A stretch of DNA of 64,000 nt from JAPOUP01 sp965199865 (GCA_965199865.1 CBDATU010000004.1:1-64000); one strand, 5' to 3'. Positions 1 to 9,335 are shown, counted from the first letter of the stretch. The notes: generated from the sequence alone by a model not told the origin. Numbers and translations are program-made.

Positions 1-712
1 GCAGGCTCGCGAAACTCACCCTGCCATCAAGCGCTCCGAAATAGGCTGTCGCACCGGCACCGCCCAGCCCTGCCGCCAGTATCCCCGCCTTGGCGGAAAA
101 TCCAGCGTGCAGCGGCTTTGCCATGGTACCGAACTGGCTGACATAGCCAGAACCCAGCGATGTGGTGAGCGACAGGGCATTCGCCGTCTGGCTGGCGTCA
201 AGTCGAATCAGGCGAGCCACGGCCGCGGTGGCACCGAGCGAATCCACCGTGCTGGTGGTGTGCCAGCCGAGATTATAGTGATCCATGTTGACAGCCTCGC
301 CCAGCCGGAAGATCGCTTCCAGCCCGACCAGGTAAGCGTCGACGAGGTCCATACCGGTCACCGGATGTCCAACCGCTGCCGCGAGAACGGCTGGCACCAG
401 GACCGCACTAGGATGATCGTTGGCAGGCAACGTATAGTCATCCAGATCCAGCGCGTGAGCGGATGCGCCATTCGCCATCGCTGCCCAAGGTGCCGGGAGA
501 CAATAGTGTGTTCCATAGACGGGCGCGGGTCCAGTTCCCCAAACTTCCGCCGCGGCAATGGCGGTTTTGGTGACATCCGCGTCCGCGCCAAGCAGCATGC
601 AGCCTATCGTATCAAGGAAGGCACGTTTTGCCGTCGCGATGCCGGATGCCGTATGTTGGTCAGCTGGTACGGTTGCGGTGAAGTGGGCCAGTCTGGTGAG
701 TGAAGTTTCCAT
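1..712 (-). CDS. MmgE/PrpD family protein, C-terminus cut by window edge
   Basis: The minus-strand frame from the ATG at 712 stays open to the window edge, giving about 237 residues that begin METSLTRLAHF. It shows the MmgE/PrpD signature, with HALDLDDYTLPANDHPSAVL followed by a GWHTTSTVDSLGA segment and GYVSQFGTMAKPLHAGFSAK. The family includes 2-methylcitrate dehydratase and cis-aconitate decarboxylase and acts on branched or tricarboxylic acids in the cytoplasm. It is the last visible gene of an operon with an MttB-like methyltransferase. It starts 11 bases after the stop of the DgcA-like gene, and that stop overlaps its AGGGA ribosome site. A second MmgE/PrpD gene at 18080-19417 also lies beside MttB. 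The substrate is not deducible. Confidence 0.88.
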   Translation of the reverse strand, partial: METSLTRLAHFTATVPADQHTASGIATAKRAFLDTIGCMLLGADADVTKTAIAAAEVWGTGPAPVYGTHYCLPAPWAAMANGASAHALDLDDYTLPANDHPSAVLVPAVLAAAVGHPVTGMDLVDAYLVGLEAIFRLGEAVNMDHYNLGWHTTSTVDSLGATAAVARLIRLDASQTANALSLTTSLGSGYVSQFGTMAKPLHAGFSAKAGILAAGLGGAGATAYFGALDGRVSFASL

Positions 713-723
713 GGAAAGCTTCC

Positions 724-2763
724 CTACAGGAGTCGTGCGAGGCGGTTTGCATCAAGCATCGCGGCGTGAATGTCGCGCTGCGCCACGGCATCACCGATAC
801 GGAACAGCAGGTAAGTACCATCCGGGTTGGCTTCCCCGGGTTGGGGTTTCATTGCCACCAGCGCATCGATGTCCGTTTCGCCGAGATTTCGGGAACCGGG
901 TACCAGTTCATTGTATGGGCCGTCTGCCGGAATGGTGCAGGTGTCGACGACAACCTGGTCAACATGGCGTTCGACCATTACCCTCGAGAAATCGTTCCAG
1001 AGTGTTGCGATGAGCGAATTGCAATTGCGCCGGATGCCCTTCAGGCGATGGTTTGGTGTCAGGGTTGCACCAGCCGCGTAGAGATTGCGCAGGTAGACGG
1101 GGATGTTCTGACCGCCAACATTTCGCCCGACCTGCAGATCCGGAGTTGCCATTTCCAGCGAGGCACCGGCCTGGGCCAGGCAGCCAGCCGTGCTGATGGC
1201 GCCATGACCGCCGGTCTCGTCATAGAGCAGGATATTTTCGCCCGGACCAATGCTGCCTGACAGAAGATCCCATGTGGATACGGCAAGGTCACCGCCACCT
1301 TCGTGGAGCGTCGCATCAGGAACACCACCAGTCGCCACGATCACACAGTCGGGTGCATCTGCCAGCACCTCGGGTCCTTCGACGTAACTGTTTAGGCGAA
1401 GATCCACGTCGAGGACCTCGAGCTCCGAGATAAGCCAGTTGGCGATACCGATCATGTCCCTTCGCCAGCCAGCCCGTGTAGCCAGCAGAATCTGGCCACC
1501 AAGCCGTGTGCCGGCTTCGTGGAGCGCCACTTCATGGCCGCGCAACGCTGCCACCCGTGCTGCCTCCAAACCGGCCGGGCCGCCGCCGATGATGACGACG
1601 CGCCTCACCGCTTCAGCACGGGAGATCTCGTGCGACAGCCAGGTCTCCCGGCCGGTTGAGACGTTATGTATACACAGCGCGTCACCGCCAGCATAGATTC
1701 TGTCGATGCAGTAGCCGGCACCAACACATGGGCGGATACGGGCTTCTTCACCATTGGTGAGTTTTGCGACGATATGCGGATCGGCCATGTGTGGACGGGT
1801 CAGTCCGGCCATGTCGACATGGCCCTCTCCGATCGCCCAGTCAGCCGTTGCGGGATCCGACAGGCGTGCGGCCTGGAACACGGCAAGTCCGCTTGCTTCC
1901 CGCACCCGGCGGGCCAGCTCTATATAGGGGGCGGCCCTGAACGCCATGCCAGGAAATGTCTCGGCAAGACCATGCAGCGAGCCACCATAGGCCCCGTTGA
2001 CGTTGATGAAGTCCATGGTGCCATGGGCACCGATGAGCCTTGCGAGCTCAATGCCCTCCTCGGCCGACATGCCGTCTTCGTTGCTTTCATCGGCGGCAAA
2101 GCGAACGCCAACGACGAAATCGTCGCCAACCCGCTCACGTACGGCATCCATGACTTCCACAAGGAAGCGGGCACGGTTCTCCAGCGCGCCGCCATACCCG
2201 TCAGTGCGGAAATTTGACAGTGGAGACAGGAACTGGCCGAGCAGATGGGTGGTGGCCAGCAGTTCACAGCCATCCAGCCCACACTCGCGACAGCGCCAGG
2301 CGGCGTCTGCAAATGCTCTCACGATTCGGGCAATGTCGCGCGATGACAATGCACGAGGCACCGAGTGATGTGCGGGATCCCGAACCACGCTGGGCCCAAG
2401 CGTGGGCAGCCAGTCGCCCGTGGACCAACCAGTTCGCCGCCCCATATGGGTGATCTGGCACATGAGGCCGGCTCCATGCCGGTGAACCCGTCTGGCAAAG
2501 CTGCGGAAGACGGGAATGATCGTGTCGTCACCAACGAAGATCTGGCCGTAGATGGAGCCAGAATCCCGGCTGATATTGGACGAACCACCGAACATGGTCA
2601 GCCCGATACCTCCCCTGGCCTTTTCCTCGTGATAGGCCTGGTAGCGTTCGCCTGGCTTGCCACCGTCGGCATAGCCGGGCGCATGAGCCGTCGACAGCAC
2701 GCGGTTCCTGAAGGCCCGCCCCCTTATCGAGATGGGGGAGAGGAGGTTACCGTAGGCACTCAT
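724..2763 (-). CDS. DgcA/trimethylamine-dehydrogenase-like FMN/FAD/Fe-S oxidoreductase (N-demethylase)
   Basis: About 679 residues in two parts. The N-terminal half is an Old Yellow Enzyme TIM barrel, with GYGGALENRARFLVEVMDAV typical of the FMN domain. The C-terminal part is an FAD/NAD-binding domain beginning VVIIGGGPAGLEAARVAA. Between them RPCVGAGYCIDRIY and the later ALCIHN supply cysteines of the Fe-S cluster. The second cysteine of the trimethylamine-dehydrogenase pattern is Ala here, which I recall from DgcA/N-methylproline-demethylase-type relatives. The family removes N-methyl groups oxidatively from dimethylglycine, methylproline or similar amines. I chose the ATG at 2763 because it overlaps the upstream stop as ATGA; an upstream extension to 2850 would run inside the previous gene. 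The exact substrate is inferred only by context. Confidence 0.85.
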   Translation of the reverse strand: MSAYGNLLSPISIRGRAFRNRVLSTAHAPGYADGGKPGERYQAYHEEKARGGIGLTMFGGSSNISRDSGSIYGQIFVGDDTIIPVFRSFARRVHRHGAGLMCQITHMGRRTGWSTGDWLPTLGPSVVRDPAHHSVPRALSSRDIARIVRAFADAAWRCRECGLDGCELLATTHLLGQFLSPLSNFRTDGYGGALENRARFLVEVMDAVRERVGDDFVVGVRFAADESNEDGMSAEEGIELARLIGAHGTMDFINVNGAYGGSLHGLAETFPGMAFRAAPYIELARRVREASGLAVFQAARLSDPATADWAIGEGHVDMAGLTRPHMADPHIVAKLTNGEEARIRPCVGAGYCIDRIYAGGDALCIHNVSTGRETWLSHEISRAEAVRRVVIIGGGPAGLEAARVAALRGHEVALHEAGTRLGGQILLATRAGWRRDMIGIANWLISELEVLDVDLRLNSYVEGPEVLADAPDCVIVATGGVPDATLHEGGGDLAVSTWDLLSGSIGPGENILLYDETGGHGAISTAGCLAQAGASLEMATPDLQVGRNVGGQNIPVYLRNLYAAGATLTPNHRLKGIRRNCNSLIATLWNDFSRVMVERHVDQVVVDTCTIPADGPYNELVPGSRNLGETDIDALVAMKPQPGEANPDGTYLLFRIGDAVAQRDIHAAMLDANRLARLL

Positions 2764-4058
2764 TGATGTCTTCCCATGCTGCTCCAGATGTCCCGCCCGC
2801 GGAACATCACATCGGCGAACGGCAGGAACCAGGGCTGCCCGCGATACCACCAGCGAGTTGGAAAGCCCGTCCTGGTAAAGGCCGTCCTGCCTTCGGGGTC
2901 GCCAATCATCAGAAGGGCTGCCCTGAAACCCAGATAGGGTGCCATGGCGTTTCCGCTGCCGGAGTAGCCCATGGCATGCCAGACCCCATCGATCTTGCCG
3001 ATATGGGGCAGGAAATCGAACGTGAAACCCGTTCGCCCGCGCCAGCTATGGGTGAAGCCAACACCGTTCAGGTCCGGAAAGATCCTGGTCATCAGCCCAC
3101 GGATCTGGGACCGGACGAATGATTCGGGAGCGTTGAACATGGCGGCCCGGCAGCCAAAGACCAGCCGTTCACCGTCCGGAGATGCCCGGTAATAGCAATG
3201 GCGCTCGCGGCTTTCCGCCACGCCACGCCCGCCCGGCAGCAGGGCTCTGATGCGGTTCCGCCCCAACGGTTCCGTGACAGCGATGAAGCTTGGAATGGGG
3301 ATTATCCGTCGCCTGAGCGTGATGAAGTGCGCAGACGTGTATCCATTGGTGGCAACGAGAACGTAACCGGAACGGACCTGACCTCGCGAGGTCTGGACAA
3401 TGTGGCCAGCGCCATCGCGGCTCAATGCCGTGACAGGCGTATGGCCCTGCAAGACTGCGCCAGCACGCTGCGCTGCTGACAGAATGCCTGCCACCCATCT
3501 GGCCGGGTTGAGAACCCCGTGCCCTGGATAGACGGTACCTCCAGCGTAGATGTCGGTTGCCACCTCCTCACGCTGACGGCAGTTGGGAATCATCTCCGCT
3601 TCCAGAGGAATCAGCTTCTGCAAACGCTCAAGGTCGCGGGCAGCTGCCTCGTATTCGTCGGCCTTCCAAAGCCCTCTGAAGCGTCCGGCCTCGACATAAT
3701 CACAATCGATGTCCTCATCGGCCATCAGCCGCCTGGAGAATTCCGTAGAGCCCAGGTGGGCTTCGGTCAGCAACTGCAGTGCCGTGTCCCTGCCGAAGCG
3801 GGCTTCCATGTCCTCAAGCGACAGGCGGTGTCCACCGCCGATCAGGCCGCCGTTGCGGGAACTCGCTCCCATACCCGGTGCTTCCGAATCCAGGACAAGC
3901 ACCGACCTGCCTTTCTTGGCCAGCGTCAGCGCGGCGGTGGCACCGGTCAGGCCGCCGCCCACGACAACCACGTCGGCCTCAGCAGGAAGCGGCTGCAGCG
4001 GAGGCGAAGCGGGAGCACCAGCATCTTTCCACCAGAAAGGATCAGTCGATATCGGCAT
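2760..4058 (-). CDS. FAD-dependent amine/amino-acid oxidase (DAO family)
   Basis: About 432 residues. The N-terminus carries the dinucleotide-binding fold VVVVGGGLTGATAALTLAKK followed by LDSEAPGMGASSRNGG, the usual DAO/PuuB arrangement. The C-terminus has WHAMGYSGSGNAMAPYLG, the FAD-pyrophosphate clamp. Such enzymes oxidise secondary or tertiary amines such as sarcosine, glutamylputrescine or methylated amino acids and release aldehyde and peroxide. I chose the ATG at 4058, which has AGGAG eight bases upstream and overlaps the end of the MttB-like gene by 17 bases. The product shares an operon with MttB and a DgcA-like demethylase, so a role in sequential N-demethylation is likely but inferred. 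Confidence 0.86.
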   Translation of the reverse strand: MPISTDPFWWKDAGAPASPPLQPLPAEADVVVVGGGLTGATAALTLAKKGRSVLVLDSEAPGMGASSRNGGLIGGGHRLSLEDMEARFGRDTALQLLTEAHLGSTEFSRRLMADEDIDCDYVEAGRFRGLWKADEYEAAARDLERLQKLIPLEAEMIPNCRQREEVATDIYAGGTVYPGHGVLNPARWVAGILSAAQRAGAVLQGHTPVTALSRDGAGHIVQTSRGQVRSGYVLVATNGYTSAHFITLRRRIIPIPSFIAVTEPLGRNRIRALLPGGRGVAESRERHCYYRASPDGERLVFGCRAAMFNAPESFVRSQIRGLMTRIFPDLNGVGFTHSWRGRTGFTFDFLPHIGKIDGVWHAMGYSGSGNAMAPYLGFRAALLMIGDPEGRTAFTRTGFPTRWWYRGQPWFLPFADVMFRGRDIWSSMGRHQ

Positions 4059-5559
4059 TGCCGATCTCCTGGATACGCCGGGCAACATAGTCTGCAAGCG
4101 CTTCCTTTACCGCAGTGTCCATGTCTGGCGGCCTGTAGGCTGCCAGCATCTCCTTCCACCTGGCATTTGCCCGTTGCGCAGTATCGGGTGATCCATCGGC
4201 CTGCCAAAATTCGTAAGGCCGCCAGTCCGACAGATTCGGCGTATGAAAGGCATCCCTGTAACGCGCCATCGTGTGGGTGCATCCGAGGAAATGACCGCCC
4301 GGCCCGACTTCCTCAATGGCGGCGATGGCTTCTTCCACATCGCTGAAATCCAGTCGGCCCCGTAGCGCCCCCATCATCCCGATCATCTCGGAATCGATTA
4401 TGGTTTTCTCGAAACCGGTCGTCAGGCCTGCTTCCATCCAGCCATGCGCGTGGTACACGCAATGAGCGCCGGACAGGATTGCGGCCCAGAGGGAAAACAT
4501 GGTTTCGTAGGCGCCCTGCGCATCTGGCGAGTTCGAGGTCGAACCCAGCATCAGGCGCTGTGGCAGTCCGTACCGTCGGGCCATCTGCCCATTGGACAAT
4601 GTGCCTGTGACGGTTTCGGGCACACCCATCGCGGGAGCCCCCGACTTCATGTCGATAGGTGTCGTCAGGACCCCGTACATGCAGGGCGAGCCAGCCTGTA
4701 CCATCTGCAGGAAGGCGATCACGCCAATGGCCTCGGCGTTACACTGTATCAGGCTGCCAGACAGCGTAATTGGCGACATGGCGCCAGCGAAGGCGACGGG
4801 AGAAATTATGCTGACCTGACCGTTGCGGGCAAGTTCCATTGCGCCTTCCAGCAGGGGCTCATCGACGACCAGCGGGGAATTCACCGATATGCTTGCCTGC
4901 AGTCTCGGAGCACGGGCCAGTTCGTCCCTGTCGACACCATGTGCGATGGCGGTCATTTCCAGACTGTCGTGTACCCTGGTTCGGCCAATTGCATAGACAC
5001 GTGTAACCTTGTCAGAGAGTGTCTGCCATGCCTGCATCGACGTCAGGTGGCGGGTGTTTGCGGGGCTGTCGATGGGCTCGACAGGATGGCCGCAATGAAA
5101 GGCACATGTCGGGATCATCTGGTTGAGCCTTACCAGTGCCTCGAAGTCCACCTGGTTACCTGGCCTGCGCCCCCTGTCCATATCCACAACATTGGGAGCG
5201 GACGATGCCGAACCGAAGTGGATGTCCTCACCGCCAAAGTGCAGGTCATGCGCAGGGTTCCTGGCTTTCATGACGAACTCTCTGGGCGCCAGGGCGAGAA
5301 AATGTTCGACGATCTCCGGAGGAAAGCGCGTCATGCCCGTGTCGTGATCCACCCTGCAGCCATTCGCTTCCAGAATCGGCCAGGCTTTCGGCGACAGAAA
5401 CCTGAGGCCGATGCGTTGCAGTAGCTGGAGCGAAAGTTCATGAACCCGAACTTCCTCTTCCTCGCTCAGAATGTCGATGGGTCTGTAAGGTCGCCTGATC
5501 AGCCTAAAAGAGGAGAGCGGCTCAGGCACGCTGGCTGACCGCCGTCGACGTGCTGGCAT
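4042..5559 (-). CDS. MttB-like (non-pyrrolysine) trimethylamine methyltransferase family protein
   Basis: A 505-residue protein of the MttB superfamily. Recognisable blocks are FGSASSAPNVVDMDRGRRPG, a TSMQAW segment, MYGVLTTPIDMKSGAPAMG, MLGSTSNSPDAQGAYETM and GPGGHFLGCTHTMARYRDAF. No amber codon interrupts the frame, so it belongs to the pyrrolysine-free branch, which includes the glycine-betaine methyltransferase MtgB. Family members move a methyl group from a quaternary or tertiary amine to a corrinoid protein. No corrinoid protein is encoded in this window. The start at 5559 is supported by GGAGG nine bases upstream; the open frame to 5694 has no such site. It is the first gene of operon A. 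Confidence 0.88.
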   Translation of the reverse strand: MPARRRRSASVPEPLSSFRLIRRPYRPIDILSEEEEVRVHELSLQLLQRIGLRFLSPKAWPILEANGCRVDHDTGMTRFPPEIVEHFLALAPREFVMKARNPAHDLHFGGEDIHFGSASSAPNVVDMDRGRRPGNQVDFEALVRLNQMIPTCAFHCGHPVEPIDSPANTRHLTSMQAWQTLSDKVTRVYAIGRTRVHDSLEMTAIAHGVDRDELARAPRLQASISVNSPLVVDEPLLEGAMELARNGQVSIISPVAFAGAMSPITLSGSLIQCNAEAIGVIAFLQMVQAGSPCMYGVLTTPIDMKSGAPAMGVPETVTGTLSNGQMARRYGLPQRLMLGSTSNSPDAQGAYETMFSLWAAILSGAHCVYHAHGWMEAGLTTGFEKTIIDSEMIGMMGALRGRLDFSDVEEAIAAIEEVGPGGHFLGCTHTMARYRDAFHTPNLSDWRPYEFWQADGSPDTAQRANARWKEMLAAYRPPDMDTAVKEALADYVARRIQEIGNADID

Positions 5560-6529
5560 GATCAATCCTCCATTTGTAAGAGGGGTACGGCAGACGGCTG
5601 ATTTCCGAAATCCAGGCGTTGACGTGATCTTCCAGCCACTGTCGGTAGCCTCGCGTATAGCGGGACGGGCAATCGTCTTCGGTATGTCGGCCATTGTGAA
5701 AGTGCCGCTCGCTGCGTCGTGCTCGGCAATCTGGAACGGGATATCGGGGTCGTGTCGCGTATCTGTTGAAAATTCTCAAACGATGCGTTCTCCAGTTGCG
5801 TAAGGGTTTCGCCCGATCAGGTGGTGGGGTCAAGAACCGTCTGGCCGGGACATAGGGGTATCAAATTGCTCAGGGCACTATCCGTCCAACACGCGATGTA
5901 TCGGCTGCCGGATGCCCTTGATGGGCTGGATATGGTCCGCCCAGCCTGACATCACCTCTTGCCCTCCGCCTGGACGGCATCCTTTTTTGTCACAGACCTC
6001 CCTTGCCGCACCGACGAGCGGTGAGCTCTCGAGCCAGACCTTCAATCCGTCGAGAGCGACCCCTTCCCTGCCGCTGATAGAAATTCAGCAGCGGCTTCCT
6101 GAGGTAAGAGTGCCCGAAATCTCCGCTCCAGAACGCACGATGGACATTTTGGGCCAGCAGGTCGGCAATCTGGGCGCGTTGTTTAGCCTGCTGCGTGTGA
6201 GGAACGGATACCCGACAATTACCGGGATCACCAGGTATAGGCCTCATATTCGGGGTTGGTTGAGCGCAGACTGAGCTGCACCACCTGAAGGGGTGACTGT
6301 CACGGCCTCCGCCACGGGGTGTCAGCGCGAAGTGGCGAAAGGGATTCGTGGCCGGCAGGCTGGTCACAGCTCGTCCCGAATGGGGATTGAGGGCATTCCG
6401 CACGAAGATGTCCTGACGTGATTCGGGGAGAGAGGGAATGAAAATGACTCTCGCTTTCAGACGGCTGATGGCGAAAGGGGCAGGACCAGAACGTGAGTCC
6501 ACACCCAGTGAGCGGATCTCGGCTAGCGG
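5560..6529. other. Non-coding stretch upstream of operon A
   Basis: About 970 bases between the MttB-like gene and an ISAs1 remnant. Open frames exist on both strands but none has a recognisable domain, a consistent ribosome site or a convincing protein composition. The promoter of operon A must lie in the part nearest 5560, but I cannot pick out a clear -35/-10 pair. The remainder may be decayed mobile-element DNA. Confidence 0.5.
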
Positions 6530-6895
6530 CCCTGCCATCACCCCGGGGTTGGCTGATCTGACCAGAATCGGGAATGTGGTGTCCAGCCGCGATGCCAGCG
6601 GCGAAAACACGTGGAGACACGGTACCTTATCCTGTCCCTACCGATCAACACCAGGCGGTTCATGCTGAGCGCCTTGCACACGCATCAGGGCATCGGGAAC
6701 CGGCTGTACCGGGCGCTGGAGGTAACCTTCCGGAACGATGGCAGCCGGGTTCAAAGGGACCAGACCCGGAGGAATCCCACTGTTGGCGGACGCATCGTGA
6801 TGGACCAGCCCACCTTGGTGAAAGAGTGCGGATCCATCCGCCTGATCGGCAGGAAAGTGGGCTGGAGCGACGGCCGCTCGCCCCATATCTTTAGG
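6530..6895 (+). pseudogene. ISAs1-family transposase remnant, C-terminal part (copy 1)
   Basis: In two frames the plus strand reads PGLADLTRIGNVVSSRD and then METRYLILSLPINTRRFMLS, THQGIGNRLYRALEVTFRND and SIRLIGRKVGWSDG. These follow the C-terminal end of ISAs1/H-repeat transposases (ETRYYISSLP, HWGIENSLHWVLDVTF and a final K-A-GW block). The expected His-Trp of the HWGIEN motif has become His-Gln, and the frame changes around 6610. Nothing of the N-terminal two thirds is visible. A second remnant lies in the opposite orientation at 14860-15260. Confidence 0.72.
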
Positions 6896-7007
6896 GCATC
6901 ACATTCATGCAATGCCCATATACATCATTTTTGTTCTATTGATGTTCCCTTACATCAATGTCAGAATGATTCGCTGAAAGGCAAACCCAGCGAGGAGGTG
7001 GGCAGTG

Positions 7008-8588
7008 ATGGAGTTGACCATGGAAGGCCTTCGGGATACCGGTTCCGACTTTGAAACGGCAATAGCCAACATTGTTGACAACTCGATAGCAGCGAATGCC
7101 GGCGTTGTTGATATTCAGATAAATCAGGACTTTCAAGGAAATGTTCGCGTTTCAATTGCGGACGATGGCGACGGCATGGACCGCGAGGGACTAATTGCCG
7201 CGATGCGTTATGATTCGCGGAGACGATCCGACCCCGCAAGTCTCGGAAAATATGGACTTGGCCTGAAGACGGCGTCGACTGCATATTGTCGTAGGCTATC
7301 CATGATTTCCAGAAACGAAGGCTCTGCCGCTCTCCACATGGCAACCTGGGACCTTGATCATGTCATGCGGGAGCAGAAGTGGATCCTGTCGATGAGCGAC
7401 GGGCCCAATGAGGAGGCAGCCGGACATCTTGATGAAATTGCGCCCCGTTCGTCAGGCACCGTTGTGGTCTGGACGAAAGTTGATCGTCTGCCTGGCTGCT
7501 ATCAGGATCCAGGTGGCAAACCTGCGCAAAGGGCGCTGGCGAAAAAGGTCGGCGAGCTTCAGGAGCATCTTGCAGAGATCTATCAGAGATTCCTCGACCT
7601 AAAGGACAACAGGGCACGAAACATCAAGATCAGGCTCAATGGCCAGGACGTAAAGGCGTGGGACCCGTTTCAGACAGGCCTCTCCGAGCTCGTTGCGAGC
7701 GAGACAATTTCCACGGAAACCGAAAGCGGTGCGGAGGTGGAATTCAAGGTTCGTGCGATCATTCTTCCACGACGGGAAGACTTTCCGAGTGATGAGGAGG
7801 CGAAGGCGGCGAAACTATCGTCGAACAGACAGGGAATTTACATCTATCGCCAGAATCGACTTATCCACGCGGCCGACTGGCTCGGCATGTTCAAGAAGGA
7901 ACCGCACAGCACCCTGCTGCGTGTCGAGTTCTCCTTCGATCATCGGCTGGATGAAGCCATCCATCTCGATTTCAAGAAATCCCAGATCATCCTCAATGAG
8001 GATCTCTGGACCTGGCTCAAGGATCAGTTCCTTCCGGCACCACGGCGCGAAGCGCACAGGCGCTATCGTGAAGTTCAGAAGAAAGAAATCATCAAATTGA
8101 GCGAAGGTGCCCACGACGCGAGCAATAGGCACATAAGGAACAATGAGACCGAAGTCGGGGGAGCAGAGGTCAACGTCACCAACCCTAATACCGGTGATGT
8201 CGCGGTCGCCAACTCGCGTGGAAAGTTCAGACTGAGACTTCCGGTAGGAGGTGCCACCAGGCCAGGCGAGGTTTTCATCCAGCCAGCAGAGGGAGTAAAC
8301 GACGGTCTGCTCTTCGAGCCTGCGATCATAGATCGGCACAAGGCCGTAAGGATCAATACTGGACATCCTTACTATCGTAAGGTCTACGCTCCCAATCTAG
8401 ACGACAGCGTAACCGTGCAGGGAATGGATTCGCTGCTCTGGGCGCTTTGTGTTGCTGAGCTGAGCGCGACAACCGACAGGACCGCAGAGAACTTCAGTGA
8501 CATGCGCTTTGAACTTTCTCGTATTCTACGGAAACTCGTAGAGAGCCTCCCCGAACCTGTAACGGATTCGGACTATGATGCTGCGTGA
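7008..8588 (+). CDS. GHKL ATPase of the MutL/MORC-like (HATPase_c_3) type, probable defence protein
   Basis: About 526 residues. The N-terminal GHKL fold is clear: an N-box AIANIVDNSIAANAG around residues 18-32, the Mg/ATP motif IADDGDGM, and the lid LGKYGLGLKTAS. In relatives the first acidic residue of the N-box is Glu or Asp; here it is Asn21, so hydrolysis may be weakened. A transducer-like middle section follows, and the C-terminus is unclassified. Related ATPases occur in multi-gene restriction-like systems of the MutL-Z1-DUF4420-AIPR kind, which is established for the family but not shown for this gene. GTG at 7005 directly precedes the ATG at 7008, with GAGGAGGTG upstream. Only a short stub of a partner follows. 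Confidence 0.8.
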   Translation: MELTMEGLRDTGSDFETAIANIVDNSIAANAGVVDIQINQDFQGNVRVSIADDGDGMDREGLIAAMRYDSRRRSDPASLGKYGLGLKTASTAYCRRLSMISRNEGSAALHMATWDLDHVMREQKWILSMSDGPNEEAAGHLDEIAPRSSGTVVVWTKVDRLPGCYQDPGGKPAQRALAKKVGELQEHLAEIYQRFLDLKDNRARNIKIRLNGQDVKAWDPFQTGLSELVASETISTETESGAEVEFKVRAIILPRREDFPSDEEAKAAKLSSNRQGIYIYRQNRLIHAADWLGMFKKEPHSTLLRVEFSFDHRLDEAIHLDFKKSQIILNEDLWTWLKDQFLPAPRREAHRRYREVQKKEIIKLSEGAHDASNRHIRNNETEVGGAEVNVTNPNTGDVAVANSRGKFRLRLPVGGATRPGEVFIQPAEGVNDGLLFEPAIIDRHKAVRINTGHPYYRKVYAPNLDDSVTVQGMDSLLWALCVAELSATTDRTAENFSDMRFELSRILRKLVESLPEPVTDSDYDAA

Positions 8589-8739
8589 TCCGAAGGCTCT
8601 TGGATCGACGGGTAACCTCGAAACAGAACTTGGACTCGAAGCAAAGTTCCGCATAGGCGAGGAGGGGCATCAGGATGTTTCGCTTGTTCCTGAGGATCAC
8701 AATCCCGAGCATACATTCTCAATTCGAGGTTTCGATTGA
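8575..8739 (+). CDS. 54-residue ORF overlapping the GHKL gene, probable stub of a partner gene
   Basis: The ATG at 8575 lies inside the end of the GHKL gene and opens a frame of 54 codons (MMLRDPKALGSTGNLETELG at the start) ending with TGA at 8737. The 14-base overlap looks like translational coupling of two subunits. The product has no hydrophobic segment and no motif I recognise. It is far shorter than any known partner of such ATPases, and decayed transposase sequence begins right after it. I read it as the truncated N-terminus of a lost second subunit. A genuine small protein cannot be excluded. Confidence 0.5.
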   Translation: MMLRDPKALGSTGNLETELGLEAKFRIGEEGHQDVSLVPEDHNPEHTFSIRGFD

Positions 8740-9190
8740 GTGAAGCGGTGAGGCCAGGGGCGAAGGGCCTCACCGGTTGGACAGGGACTGACAGCAATCG
8801 ATCCTGCCCCGACGCCAGAGGTGCCTGGAACGGTATGGTCTGCGCGTGCGACAGCACCGTCTGGGTTCTTCTGCACCACGCGGAACTCTCCGTTCAGACA
8901 CCCGGTGATACTGGTTGTCCAAACCGGTCTCCATCGCGATGGGTCGGGCCGAGCGAAGGGGAAGAACCGATCACCCGCTCCACGAGGCTGTCGGCGACGG
9001 CCTGCCACTTCCTCAGAAACGCATTTCGGCGCTTCTTGGTCCCAGCCACGGTTTCGGAATGGGTAATGTCGTGAAAGTCATCCCCGATCTCCCCGCGCAT
9101 GTGTTTCGGGGCATGGGCCGCAGGTTGAGATGCCTGTGAACCGTACAGCGCTGGACCAGCGGTTCCTCCGACTGCGGCTAATCAACGTCG
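8740..9190 (-). pseudogene. IS256-family (mutator type) transposase remnant
   Basis: Reading the minus strand from about 9175 gives LVQRCTVHRHLNLRPMPRN, then in another frame ITHSETVAGTKKRRNAFLRK and WQAVADSL, then GDRFFPFARPDPSRWRPVWT and TTSITGCLNGEFRVVQKNPD. These match consecutive C-terminal blocks of IS256 transposases (VQRCTVHKHRN, the RK-AFLRKW helix, and GDRLFTF-PPSQW-TTNAIERLNEEFRRR). At least two frame changes separate them and the catalytic N-terminal part is absent. The element abuts the truncated GHKL partner, so it may have caused that truncation. Confidence 0.72.
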
Positions 9191-9191
9191 C

Positions 9192-9217
9192 GGTCGACAG
9201 GAAATTACCTGTCGACC
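9192..9217. repeat. Perfect 10-bp inverted repeat with 6-base loop
   Basis: GGTCGACAGG is followed by AAATTA and then by its exact complement CCTGTCGACC. The hairpin is strong but has no T-run on either side, so it is not an obvious intrinsic terminator. It sits just beyond the N-proximal end of the IS256 remnant and 120 bases from the stop of the MBL-fold gene. Confidence 0.7.
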
Positions 9218-9335
9218 TCAAAGTCAATAACGGCAGGACTGCCATCTGGACAACATGCCGCAGCCCGACCCAAGGGCACCATCCTGCCTCCTTCCCGCTC
9301 CGGCCCGGCGTACGGACATCATCGCAGATGTCCCT

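Noticed and set aside
107..703. Long plus-strand open frame at the left edge
   Set aside because: It is antisense to an MmgE/PrpD gene whose conserved blocks are all on the minus strand; its own translation is Arg/Cys-rich with no domain.
4042..5559. Pyrrolysine-containing MttB
   Set aside because: No in-frame amber codon is present in any of the three MttB homologs, so they are the non-pyrrolysine type.
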